In this document: positions 49,358-57,306 of the stretch, piece by piece
Numbering within the stretch: position 1 is the stretch's first letter
Layout of the letters: each line of letters begins with the position of its first letter
Assembly: GCF_000719955.1 (NCBI RefSeq)
Contig: NZ_JOII01000026.1
Coordinates: 43,655 to 107,654, forward strand
Length of the DNA stretch: 64,000 nt
Direction of reading: 5' to 3'
Source: Streptomyces albidoflavus
Lineage (GTDB): Bacteria; Actinomycetota; Actinomycetes; Streptomycetales; Streptomycetaceae
The notes under the pieces: model-generated
Told to the model about the DNA's origin: nothing
What the model saw: only the letters and a program-made list of their open reading frames with translations
The model's database searches: none
Made by a program: the position numbers and the translations under genes

Positions 49358-50310
49358 CCCGCCCCGCCGAGCAGCGCCCGCCAGGTCTGCTGCCCGACGA
49401 CGCCGTCCACGGTGAGCTTGGCCGCGCGCTGGACCGCGCGGGCCGCCTCGTCGGTACGCGGCCCGAAGACACCGTCCACGGTGATCGGGTGGCCGTGCTT
49501 GACGAACTGCCGCTGCGCCGCGCGCACCGGCTCCCCCCGGTCGCCGCTGTCGCCGCTGCGGACCGTGACGACGAGCCGGGGCCAGGTCTGCGCGTTCACG
49601 ACCCCGGTCGCCTCCAGGCCCACGGAGGTCTGGAACTCCTGGACGGCCGTCTGGGTGGCCGGTCCGAAGATCCCGTCCGGGTCGGTGGCGAAGCCGTGGT
49701 GGGAGACCAGGTGCTGGGCCGCGTGGACGTCGGGGCCCCGGGCGCCGGAGCGCACGGTGGGCCAGGTGACGGTGCCCTCGCAGCCGCAGTCGGTGGTCCA
49801 GCGGCAGATCGAACGCACCCAGCCCGAACCGGAGTTGATGTAACCGTCGTGGCAGCGGCGCTCGATGCCGCAGGCACAGGCGCCGCACGCGCCGGTGAAG
49901 CGCCACAGCCAGCCGTCGTAGGTGCCGGAGTAACACTGGTTGGGCCGCAGGGTCCAGGTGACGCCGTCGTTCTTGTGGAAGCCCTCGTGCTCGCCGCTGG
50001 TTTCGCAGGAGGCGGCGTGGACGATGCTGGGGCCGCAGCCGGGGGAGCAGTCGTGCTCGGAGGCGTACGAGGGACACTCGCCGGTCCAGATGTCGTACCC
50101 GTCCGCGTACGCCTCGCGGGCCGCCGAGAAGACGCCCAGCGAGGCGAAGCCGACGGCTGTCGCGGTCTGGAGGGCGGTCCGGCGGGACATGGCGAACCGC
50201 GGCAGGCTCAGTCCCTTCCCCCTGCGCTTCCCGTCCGGGCGCACCCGGCGGGCGGGCCGGTCGGCGCCGTCGGGACGGCGCAGCATGGGGATGTCGTCGA
50301 GGGTGGTCAT
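49354..50310 (-). CDS. Tat-exported 12-cysteine protein (methylamine dehydrogenase light-chain-like) with two peptidoglycan-binding domains
   Basis: Secreted, 318 residues. A long n-region ends in a twin-arginine signal (SRRTALQTATAVGFASLGVFSAA, RR at 43-44). Residues about 70-180 hold 12 cysteines (79, 88, 92, 102, 126, 142, 145, 147, 153, 169, 175, 177). The segment VTWTLRPNQC ... TGACGACACG ... DGYINSGSGWVRSIC resembles the SWIGTC ... TACGRCQC ... NWC layout of the methylamine dehydrogenase light chain, including Trp near the places where TTQ forms (W119, W164). Two peptidoglycan_binding_1 repeats follow (about 185-250 and 252-317, each with DGxFGPxT). ATG shares one base with the upstream TGA. 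Homology is inferred by eye. Confidence 0.75.
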   Translation of the reverse strand: MTTLDDIPMLRRPDGADRPARRVRPDGKRRGKGLSLPRFAMSRRTALQTATAVGFASLGVFSAAREAYADGYDIWTGECPSYASEHDCSPGCGPSIVHAASCETSGEHEGFHKNDGVTWTLRPNQCYSGTYDGWLWRFTGACGACACGIERRCHDGYINSGSGWVRSICRWTTDCGCEGTVTWPTVRSGARGPDVHAAQHLVSHHGFATDPDGIFGPATQTAVQEFQTSVGLEATGVVNAQTWPRLVVTVRSGDSGDRGEPVRAAQRQFVKHGHPITVDGVFGPRTDEAARAVQRAAKLTVDGVVGQQTWRALLGGAG

Positions 50311-50816
50311 CACACGCTCCTCGGCTGGCTGGGACGGGAGTCGGCGAGCAGTTCACGGAGCGCGGCGGGGGAGCCGAGCGGCTCCGAACGCCGTACGTGG
50401 CCGCTCGCGCCGACGAGTACGGCGAACGGGGTGGCGATGGCGTCGTAGGCGGTGAAGAGGTCGGGGCGGTGGTCGACCACCGGCACCGCGGTCGAGGTGG
50501 CGGGCGCGGCGCCTGCGTACACCGCCCGTGGAGCGGGGGTGGCGTCGTCCGCGAGCAGCCGGTCGGCCTCGTCCAGCACCTCGGCGCAGGTGCGGCACTC
50601 GGCGCTGAGGAAGAGCAGCAGCGTCTCCTGGCCCTCGTCGAGGAGTTCACCGGCGTGCGGCGCGGGGGAACCGGGCGTCACCCCCGGGTGGCGGGGGACG
50701 CGGGCCACCCCGCCCCGGGAGAGCTGGTGCACCTGGCGCACCAGCCCGGAGACCACCAGCGCGAGCAGCGCGATGGCGACCCAGGACAGGAGCAGGGCAC
50801 TGGTCACGAAGTCCAC
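50310..50816 (-). CDS. MauD/TlpA-like membrane-anchored thioredoxin
   Basis: A 168-residue protein with an N-terminal membrane anchor (about 3-26, FVTSALLLSWVAIALLALVVSGL) and an extracytoplasmic thioredoxin-like domain. The redox motif is LFLSAECRTCAEVL with C74 and C77, and the cis-proline loop reads IATPFAVLVGASG. MauD, which assists disulfide formation in the methylamine dehydrogenase light chain, has this anchor plus CxxC layout. GTG 50816 has AGGAGG upstream and overlaps the MauE-like gene by 13 bases; its stop touches the start of the 12-cysteine protein, so the two are made together. Confidence 0.82.
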   Translation of the reverse strand: MDFVTSALLLSWVAIALLALVVSGLVRQVHQLSRGGVARVPRHPGVTPGSPAPHAGELLDEGQETLLLFLSAECRTCAEVLDEADRLLADDATPAPRAVYAGAAPATSTAVPVVDHRPDLFTAYDAIATPFAVLVGASGHVRRSEPLGSPAALRELLADSRPSQPRSV

Positions 50817-51505
50817 GGTTGACGACCTCCTGCGACGGGGGCGGTGCCCGGGCGGGGCGGGACCACCGGATCGGGCAGGTGCACCCGCCGGAGGGCCCGC
50901 GCCGGCGGGGTGGACCGCCTCCCACCTTCCGGGGGCTGTGGCGTTCCGGACGGCAACGACCGTGTCCCCGCGCCCGGTTGGGTCATCGCGGCCGGGAGCA
51001 TCCACAGCAGCGTGGCGAAGGTCAGCGCGACGAGGGCGACGACGGCCGTCTCGGCGGCGCCCTCCGGCGGCGTCCCAGGCCCGGCGGACACCAGGAGGCC
51101 CAGCAGGGCCAGCGCGGCGAACGTCCAGGCCCGGCCGGTGACCCAGCCGCTCAGCGGCACCTCGGCGCGGGAGCAGCCGCAAGGGCCGCCGCGGCCGGTG
51201 GCCAGGGCGTGCCGGGTGTAGAGCGCGTAACAGGCGAAGAGCGCGGCGGCCGCGGCCAGCACCGCGGTCAGCCCAGACCGGTGGCGGCCGAGCAGGGCCG
51301 CCGTCCCGGCTGCGACGAGCAGGCATTCGGCCACCGTGACCACCCGGGCGGCCGGCCCCACCGCGCGCCCCGGCAGGACGGCGTGGGCGCGCAGCGCGCC
51401 GGGGAGCGCGGCCGGCCGGGTCAGGTGCGCGGCGCAGCCCGCGAGCAGGACGAGGAGGACGACCGCGGTGGCGGCGCTGCCCAGGAGGCCCAGGGGGGTG
51501 CTCAC
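50804..51505 (-). CDS. MauE-like (DoxX-type) redox membrane protein
   Basis: An inner-membrane protein of 233 residues with about four helices in the first 170 residues (TAVVLLVLLAGCAAHL, VVTVAECLLVAAGTAALL, LTAVLAAAAALFACYALY, AWTFAALALLGLLVSAG). Between helices 3 and 4 lies GRGGPCGCSRAEVPLSGWVTGR, the CxC loop (C109, C111) typical of MauE, which carries electrons or disulfides across the membrane for MauD. The C-terminal 60 residues are Pro/Arg-rich and cytosolic. GTG 51505 starts seven bases after the stop of the previous gene. Confidence 0.82.
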   Translation of the reverse strand: MSTPLGLLGSAATAVVLLVLLAGCAAHLTRPAALPGALRAHAVLPGRAVGPAARVVTVAECLLVAAGTAALLGRHRSGLTAVLAAAAALFACYALYTRHALATGRGGPCGCSRAEVPLSGWVTGRAWTFAALALLGLLVSAGPGTPPEGAAETAVVALVALTFATLLWMLPAAMTQPGAGTRSLPSGTPQPPEGGRRSTPPARALRRVHLPDPVVPPRPGTAPVAGGRQPWTS

Positions 51506-51512
51506 CCGCGGC

Positions 51513-52217
51513 TCACCCCGCGGTCCGCACTTCGAGCCCGCCGACCAGCGCGGGCACCCGCTCGGCCGTCGTCCCGGCCAACGGCACGATGGTGGCCCAC
51601 AATTCGGGGCCCGAGAGCACGAAGAACGGGTTGCCGTCGGAGAGGCTGTCGCGGAACAGCTCCCCGGAGCGCACCGACGCGCCCTCCCAGGGCGGCAGTT
51701 GGGCGGTGTGCTCCCGGGTGCGCCGGGACATCTCGACCAGACCGAGGCCGGGCACCTCCTTGATCACGGTGGCGGGCCGCGCCCAGCGAGCGCCCACCGC
51801 CGTGTCGGGGGCCAGGACGATGCCGTCCTGGTGCTCGGCGATCCCCAGCGGGCGCAGCAGCGCCAGGACGTCGGCGAGCCGGGCCCGGTAGATCCGGGTG
51901 ACCAGGCTGAACCGCCGCCCCTGCCAGACCACCAGGGTGGGGTTCTCCACCTGCTGGGCCTGCCCGTCGTACTCGCTGGTGGTCGCGGTGCGCAAGGTGC
52001 CGCCGCGGAAGGAGAGTTCGGAGTCGAACTCGCTGATGCCGAGCGAGTCCGCGACCGCGTCCGCCAGGCCCGGCGGCCCGGCGGTGAACTCGTGGAGCCG
52101 CCCGTCCACGGCCACCTCGACGACCGAGGTGGCCGGTTCGGTGAGGTCGAGCGGTCCGGCGAGGTGGTAGGCGACGCCGTCCAGCGCGCGGTGCTCGACA
52201 GCTGCGGATTGCGCCAC
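51513..52217 (-). CDS. First gene of Mau-like operon, unknown cytosolic protein
   Basis: A 234-residue protein without signal peptide or membrane helix. It begins VAQSAAVEHRALDGVAYHLAGPLDL and is rich in beta-prone, acidic stretches (SVVEVAVDGRLHEFTAGPPGL, FDSELSFRGGTLRTATTSEYDG, NPTLVVWQGRRFSLVTRIYR). No cysteine and no known catalytic motif is seen, and I do not recognise the family. GTG 52217 has GGGAGG at ideal spacing, a strong start that makes this the likely promoter-proximal gene, 177 bases downstream of selD on the same strand. Confidence 0.78.
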   Translation of the reverse strand: MAQSAAVEHRALDGVAYHLAGPLDLTEPATSVVEVAVDGRLHEFTAGPPGLADAVADSLGISEFDSELSFRGGTLRTATTSEYDGQAQQVENPTLVVWQGRRFSLVTRIYRARLADVLALLRPLGIAEHQDGIVLAPDTAVGARWARPATVIKEVPGLGLVEMSRRTREHTAQLPPWEGASVRSGELFRDSLSDGNPFFVLSGPELWATIVPLAGTTAERVPALVGGLEVRTAG

Positions 52218-52394
52218 GGTGCTCCTCCCGGGTCTGCGATGTCCCCGTGCGGCGGGGGTGAGCGAGCGCACACCTTCTCGCATTGTCGATGTACCGTCAA
52301 GAACAGCAACTGCGCTTTCACTGAAGGCGGTTGATCGCCCGCCCGCCACCCGCCTGAGCCTCGGCCGCGCTCACCCCCGCCCCTCGGCCCCGCC

Positions 52395-53444
52395 TCAGCC
52401 GCGGACCACCACCGGCGCCGTACCGCGCGGCAGCACCTCGCCGATCACCGGATGCCCGGGGATCTCCCCGGCCAACAGCAGCCCGCCCGAGGTCTGCGCG
52501 TCGGCCAGCAGCAGCCGCCCGGCCTCCGGCAGGGCGCCGAACTCCACATGGGGCGCCACCCACTCCAGGTTCCGGCGGGAGCCGCCGCTGACGAAGCCGT
52601 CGGCCACCGCCGTCCTCGCGTCCGCGAGCAGCGGCACCGCGGCCGCCTCGATCGCGACCGTCACCCCCGAGGCACGGGCCAGCTTGTACGCGTGCCCCAG
52701 CAGGCCGAACCCCGTCACATCGGTACCGGCCCGCACCCCGGCCGCGACCGCCGCCAGCGAGGCGTCCCGGTTGAGCGTGGTCATCACCGCCACCGCCTCG
52801 GGGAAGACGGTGCCGGTCGCCTTGTGCCGGGCGTTGAGCACCCCGGTGCCCAGCGGCTTGGTGAGGGTCAGCGGGGTGCCGGGCACGGCTGCGTCCAGCC
52901 GCAGCATCCGGTCCGGGTGCACGAGGCCGACCACCGACATGCCGTACGTGGGCTCCGGGGCGGTGACGCTGTGCCCGCCGGAGACCTGGCAGCCCGCCGC
53001 GTGCGCCACGTCCCGGCCGCCGCGCAGCACCTCGGCCGCCAGCTCCATCGGCAGCGTCTCCCGGGGCCACGCCAGCAGGTTGACCGCCGCCCACGGGGTG
53101 CCGCCCATCGCGTACACGTCGGAGAGCGCGTTGGCCGCCGCGATCCGCCCCCAGTCGTAGGGATCGTCCACCACCGGGGTGAAGAAGTCGGCCGTGGTGA
53201 CCAGCGCGCGTTCGGCGTCCAGCCGGACCACGGCGGCGTCGTCCCCGCCGCCGTCCAGCCCGACCAGCAGCTCCCCGGGCGGGTCCACCGGCAGGGGAGT
53301 GCCGGGACGCGGTTCGGGACGCGTGCCGGGAGGGGCGGTGGGGGCCGGTGCCAACGCGGCGACCAGGGCGTCGAGTTCCCCCGGCGGAATCTTGCAGGCG
53401 CAGCCCCCGCCGGAGGCGTAACGGGTCAGGCGTGGTTCGGTCAT
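52395..53444 (-). CDS. selD: SelD, selenide water dikinase (selenophosphate synthase)
   Basis: Makes selenophosphate, the selenium donor for selenocysteine; 349 residues. The N-terminal active site is ASGGGCACKIPPGEL, with cysteine where some SelD proteins have selenocysteine. The AIRS-type ATP-binding motifs follow (GGGDDAAVV, TTADFFTPVVDDPYDWGRIAAANALSDVYAMGG, LTKPLGTGVL, GTDVTGFGLLGH). The conserved lysine is in CK. ATG 53444. It is divergent from tRNA-Sec and selA, a complete selenocysteine locus. Confidence 0.96.
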   Translation of the reverse strand: MTEPRLTRYASGGGCACKIPPGELDALVAALAPAPTAPPGTRPEPRPGTPLPVDPPGELLVGLDGGGDDAAVVRLDAERALVTTADFFTPVVDDPYDWGRIAAANALSDVYAMGGTPWAAVNLLAWPRETLPMELAAEVLRGGRDVAHAAGCQVSGGHSVTAPEPTYGMSVVGLVHPDRMLRLDAAVPGTPLTLTKPLGTGVLNARHKATGTVFPEAVAVMTTLNRDASLAAVAAGVRAGTDVTGFGLLGHAYKLARASGVTVAIEAAAVPLLADARTAVADGFVSGGSRRNLEWVAPHVEFGALPEAGRLLLADAQTSGGLLLAGEIPGHPVIGEVLPRGTAPVVVRG

Positions 53445-53510
53445 TCGCCGGAACCTAGTCAGCCGGACGGGGATGGTCCAGCCCCGGAGCGCGGATATAG
53501 ACTCAGCGGC

Positions 53511-53603
53511 GGAGGCGGGCGGGTGCCTGGTGGCCCCCACGGTCTTCAACACCGATGCGGTCGGGGACCCCGGCCGGGTGGGTTCGATTCCCATACGCCT
53601 CCG
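53511..53603 (+). tRNA. selC: tRNA-Sec (anticodon TCA)
   Basis: A 93-base tRNA between selD and selA. The acceptor GGAGGCG pairs with CGCCTCC (53596-53602), G53603 is the discriminator, the T-arm is GTGGG-TTCGATT-CCCAT, the anticodon loop is CTTCAAC with TCA at 53546-53548, the D-stem is long and the variable arm is large, all features of selenocysteine tRNA. The 3' CCA is not encoded (CCG follows), so it is added enzymatically. Confidence 0.95.
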
Positions 53604-53664
53604 CCGGGATTTCACACGTACGCCTCCGCGGGGATCCCCCGCGTCCGGGCGGGGGAGGGCAGCG

Positions 53665-54978
53665 ATGACCGACCCCAGACGGCGCGTGCCGCGCACCGAC
53701 ACGCTGCTCGCCGACCCCCGGCTGGCCGCCGCCGCACGGCGGCTGGGCCCCGGCCTGGTCCGCCGGGCGGTCACCGAGGCCCAGGAGCGGGTGCGCCGAG
53801 GGGAGTTGGCGCCGGAGTCCGCCGCCGACGCCGCGGCGGGAGCGCTGCCGCCGGCCGCCACCACGCTGGTGCCGGTCCTCAACGCCACCGGCGTCGTGAT
53901 CCACACCAACCTGGGCCGGGCACCGCTGTCCACGGCGGCCCGCGAGGCGCTGCTCGCCGCCGCCGGGCCCACCGACGTCGAGTTCGACCTGGCCGCCGGA
54001 GGCCGGGCCCGCCGCGGCCGGGGCGCACTGGCCGCCCTGGCCGAGGCCGTCCCCGAGGCCGGAGCGGTCCACCTCACCAACAACAACGCCGCCGCCCTCG
54101 TGCTGGCCGCCACCGTACTCGCCCAGGGCCGGGACATCGTCCTCAGCCGCGGCGAGATGGTGGAGATCGGGGACGGCTTCCGCCTCCCCGACGTGCTGCG
54201 CAGCACCGGCGCCCGGCTGCGCGAGGTCGGCACCACCAACCGGACCCACCTCGCGGACTACCGGGACGCCCTCGGCCCGGAGACCGGCTGCGTGCTCAAG
54301 ATCCACCCCTCCAACTTCACCACCACCGGCTTCGTCTCCGCCGTGCCCGTGGCCCAACTCGCCACCCTGGGCGTGCCCGTGGTCCACGACATCGGCTCCG
54401 GGCTGCTGCGTCCGCACCCCGCGCTGCCCGGCGAACCCGACGCCGCGACCTCGCTGGCCGACGGCGCCGACCTGGTCACCGCCAGCGCCGACAAGCTGCT
54501 CGGCGGGCCCCAGGCGGGGCTGCTGCTCGGCCACCGCGAGCTGGTCGAACGGCTTGCCCGCCACCCGCTGGCCCGGGCGCTGCGGGTGGACAAGCTCACC
54601 CTCGCCGCGCTGGAAGCCACCCTGCGCGGCCCCGCCACCCCGGTCGAGCAGGCCCTCACGGCCTGCCCCGACCGCCTCGCCGCCCGCGCCGACGCGCTGG
54701 CCGCCACCCTGCGCGGCGAGGGCGTCGACGCCCAGGCGCAGCCCGGCCAGGCCCGGGTCGGCGGCGGGGGCGCCCCTGAGGCGGTGCTCCCGAGCGCCGT
54801 CGTCGCCCTCCCCGCCGCCCTCGCCCTCCCGCTGCGCGCGGGCCGGCCCGCCCTCGTCGGCCGGGTGCACGGGGACCGGCTGCTGCTGGACCTGCGCACC
54901 GTGCCCGAGGCGGACGACGGTGCCCTGCTGGACGCCGTCCGCGCGGTGGCGCGCCCTGCCCCGCCCGCGCGGACGTGA
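53665..54978 (+). CDS. selA: SelA, L-seryl-tRNA(Sec) selenium transferase
   Basis: A PLP enzyme that converts seryl-tRNA-Sec to selenocysteinyl-tRNA; 437 residues. It has PVLNATGVVIHTNLGRAPLS, the LTNNNAAALVLAATVL region, KIHPSNFTTTGFVSAV, VVHDIGSGLL and the PLP lysine K277 in LVTASADKLLGGPQAG. ATG 53665 with GGGAGGG upstream. It starts 62 bases after tRNA-Sec and overlaps selB by four bases. Confidence 0.97.
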   Translation: MTDPRRRVPRTDTLLADPRLAAAARRLGPGLVRRAVTEAQERVRRGELAPESAADAAAGALPPAATTLVPVLNATGVVIHTNLGRAPLSTAAREALLAAAGPTDVEFDLAAGGRARRGRGALAALAEAVPEAGAVHLTNNNAAALVLAATVLAQGRDIVLSRGEMVEIGDGFRLPDVLRSTGARLREVGTTNRTHLADYRDALGPETGCVLKIHPSNFTTTGFVSAVPVAQLATLGVPVVHDIGSGLLRPHPALPGEPDAATSLADGADLVTASADKLLGGPQAGLLLGHRELVERLARHPLARALRVDKLTLAALEATLRGPATPVEQALTACPDRLAARADALAATLRGEGVDAQAQPGQARVGGGGAPEAVLPSAVVALPAALALPLRAGRPALVGRVHGDRLLLDLRTVPEADDGALLDAVRAVARPAPPART

Positions 54979-56849
54979 CCGCGCCCGGCCCGGACTCCGG
55001 CGCGTTCGTCGTCGCCACCGCGGGCCACGTGGACCACGGCAAGTCCACGCTGCTGCGAGCGCTCACCGGCACCGACCCCGACCGGCTCGCCGAGGAGCGC
55101 CGCCGCGGCCTCACCCTCGACCTCGGCTTCGTGTGGACCACCACCCCGGGCGGTCGCCGCCTCGCCTTCGTGGACGTGCCGGGGCACCACCGCTACCTGG
55201 CCACCACCTTCGCCGGGCTGGCCACCGCGCCCGCCGTGCTGCTCGTGGTCTCCGCCGATGAGGGATGGCGCGCCCAGACCGGTGAACACCTCGCCGCCGT
55301 CGAGGCGTTCGGCATCCGGTCCGGGTTGCTGGTGATCACCCGCGCCGACCTCGCGGACCCGGCCGCCGCGCTCGCCCTGGCGCGGGAACACACCGCCGGG
55401 ACGGCTCTGGCCGACGCCCCGGCTGTGGCCGTCAGCGCCCGTACCGGCGCGGGGCTCGACGTCCTCCTCCACCGGCTGGACGCCCTGGCCGCCGCGCACC
55501 CGGCGCCGGACCCCGAAGCGCCCGTCCGGCTCTGGCTCGACCGGGCGTTCACCGTCGCCGGGGCCGGGACCGTGGTCACCGGCACCCTCACGGCGGGCAC
55601 CCTCGCGGTGGACGACACCCTGGAGCTGGCCCCGGCCGGCACCCCGGTCGCCGTCCGCGGACTCCAGAGCCTGGGACGCGACGTCGAGCGGGTGAGCGGC
55701 CCCGCCCGGGTCGCCGTCAACCTCCGCCGGATCGCCGCCGACGAGGCCCGCCGAGGCCACGCCCTGGTCACCTCCGGGCGCTGGTGGCGCACGACCGCGG
55801 TGGATGTCCGCCTCGACCCGCCGTCCCCGGTCGCCGATCCTCTCTCGGCCGGTGCCCCGCCCGCGGGTCCCGCCGCGCGGCTGCCCGCCGAGCCGCTGGT
55901 GCACTGCGGCACCGCCGCCACCGGCGCCCGGCTGCGCCCGCTCGGCGCCGACAGCGCCCGCCTGACCCTGCGCGCACCGCTCGACCTGCACGTCGGTGAC
56001 CGGTTGCTGGTCCGCGACCCGGGCTCGCGGCTGCTGGTGGGCGCCACCGTGCTGGACGTCGCCCCGCCCGCGCTGAGCCGCCGGGGCGCCGCGGCCGCCC
56101 GGGCCCGGCAGCTCGTCGCCGTCACCGACCCCGCCGACCCCGCCACCCGGCTCCGCGCCACCGGCTGCGAACTCCGCGCCGACCTTGCCGCGATGGGCTT
56201 CGCCACGGCCGACCCCGAGGCTCGGCCCGAGGCCCGCTCAGAGAACCTGGCCGCCGGACCCTTCGTGGTGGACGCGGCGCACGCCGCCTGGCTGCGGGCC
56301 GCGCTCACCGCGGAGGTCGACCGGTATGCCGCCGCCCACCCGGCAGACCCCGGACTGCCGCACCCCCGGGCCCGGCAGCGGCTCGGCCTCCCCGAGGCGC
56401 TGCCGCTGGCCGCGCTCACCGGGGACGGCCTGGTGACCCGGCAGGGCCGGATCTACCGCGCCCCGGACGCCGAGGCGCTGCCCGCCCCGGTGTCCGCCGC
56501 CCTCGACCGGCTGCTCAAGGCGCTCCACGCGGCCCCGTTCCGCGCGCCCACCCGCCGCGAGCTGGACGCACTCGGGCTGACCGCGGAGTCGTTGGCCCTG
56601 CTGGTACGCCGTAGGCACCTCGAACGCGTCGGGCCGCACCACCTCGCCGTCGGCGCCCTGGCCCGCGCCGAAGCCCGACTCGGCACCCTGCCGCAGCCGT
56701 TCATGGTCGGCGAGTGCGCCCGCGCCCTGGATACCAGCCGCCGGGTCGCCGTGCCGCTCCTGGAGGCGCTGGACGCCGCCGGGGTCACCCGCCGCCACTC
56801 CGACGGCCGCCGCACCCTCCGGCCGGCCGGAAGCCGACCACTGGCCTGA
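54975..56849 (+). CDS. selB: SelB, selenocysteine-specific elongation factor
   Basis: A GTPase that brings Sec-tRNA to UGA codons marked by a SECIS hairpin; 624 residues. The G domain has ATAGHVDHGKSTLLRALTGTD, VDVPGHHRYLATTFAG and ITRAD; then beta-barrel domains II and III (FTVAGAGTVVTGTLTAGTL) and the C-terminal winged-helix repeats that read SECIS RNA (about 430-620). GTG 54975 overlaps the selA stop (GTGA). The tRNA-Sec, selA and selB genes therefore form one plus-strand unit. Confidence 0.96.
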   Translation: MTAPGPDSGAFVVATAGHVDHGKSTLLRALTGTDPDRLAEERRRGLTLDLGFVWTTTPGGRRLAFVDVPGHHRYLATTFAGLATAPAVLLVVSADEGWRAQTGEHLAAVEAFGIRSGLLVITRADLADPAAALALAREHTAGTALADAPAVAVSARTGAGLDVLLHRLDALAAAHPAPDPEAPVRLWLDRAFTVAGAGTVVTGTLTAGTLAVDDTLELAPAGTPVAVRGLQSLGRDVERVSGPARVAVNLRRIAADEARRGHALVTSGRWWRTTAVDVRLDPPSPVADPLSAGAPPAGPAARLPAEPLVHCGTAATGARLRPLGADSARLTLRAPLDLHVGDRLLVRDPGSRLLVGATVLDVAPPALSRRGAAAARARQLVAVTDPADPATRLRATGCELRADLAAMGFATADPEARPEARSENLAAGPFVVDAAHAAWLRAALTAEVDRYAAAHPADPGLPHPRARQRLGLPEALPLAALTGDGLVTRQGRIYRAPDAEALPAPVSAALDRLLKALHAAPFRAPTRRELDALGLTAESLALLVRRRHLERVGPHHLAVGALARAEARLGTLPQPFMVGECARALDTSRRVAVPLLEALDAAGVTRRHSDGRRTLRPAGSRPLA

Positions 56850-57306
56850 CGGCTCGTCAGCCGCTTGGGCGGTGCGTGGATGATCCCTGCCGCAGGGGCG
56901 AATCCATCGCGTCCATGCCGGCGGAAAGGGATGTCCCGTACGGCTTGATCGACTTGGCCTCCTGGGCTCCACCGGAGCGGCGTTGCCGGTCACGCCGTTA
57001 CTCGTGGCGCTCCTCGGCGCACCACGGGCCCGGCCGAGCCGCGGCGCACCTCGCGCGGATCGAACCCGGACGCTCCCCAGATCCGCGCCGCGCCGCCGGC
57101 GAGACGTCTTGAACTTCCCGGGGGAGGCGGACCGCTTGCCTTGCTTCAGCTCACCTCACCGATCAAGGGCGCCGGCCTGGTGCTGGAGGAGGCGCTCAGT
57201 GGCCGTCGCGTACCCGGCCAGGCCGGACGCGGGCAGAGGACCGGCGAGCTGCGGCCGTCGAAGAGCTGCGGCCGCCGAAGAACCGCTGGGTGTCGCAGGG
57301 GAGGGC
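56850..57306. other. Intergenic region after selB without a recognisable gene
   Basis: 457 bases between convergent genes. It contains stops in all frames and no strong terminator. Composition is less regular than coding DNA. No selenoprotein or SECIS-like structure was recognised in it. Confidence 0.45.

Noticed and set aside
53511..53603. tRNA-Sec as an integration (att) site
   Set aside because: No duplicated tRNA 3' end or integrase gene was found nearby.
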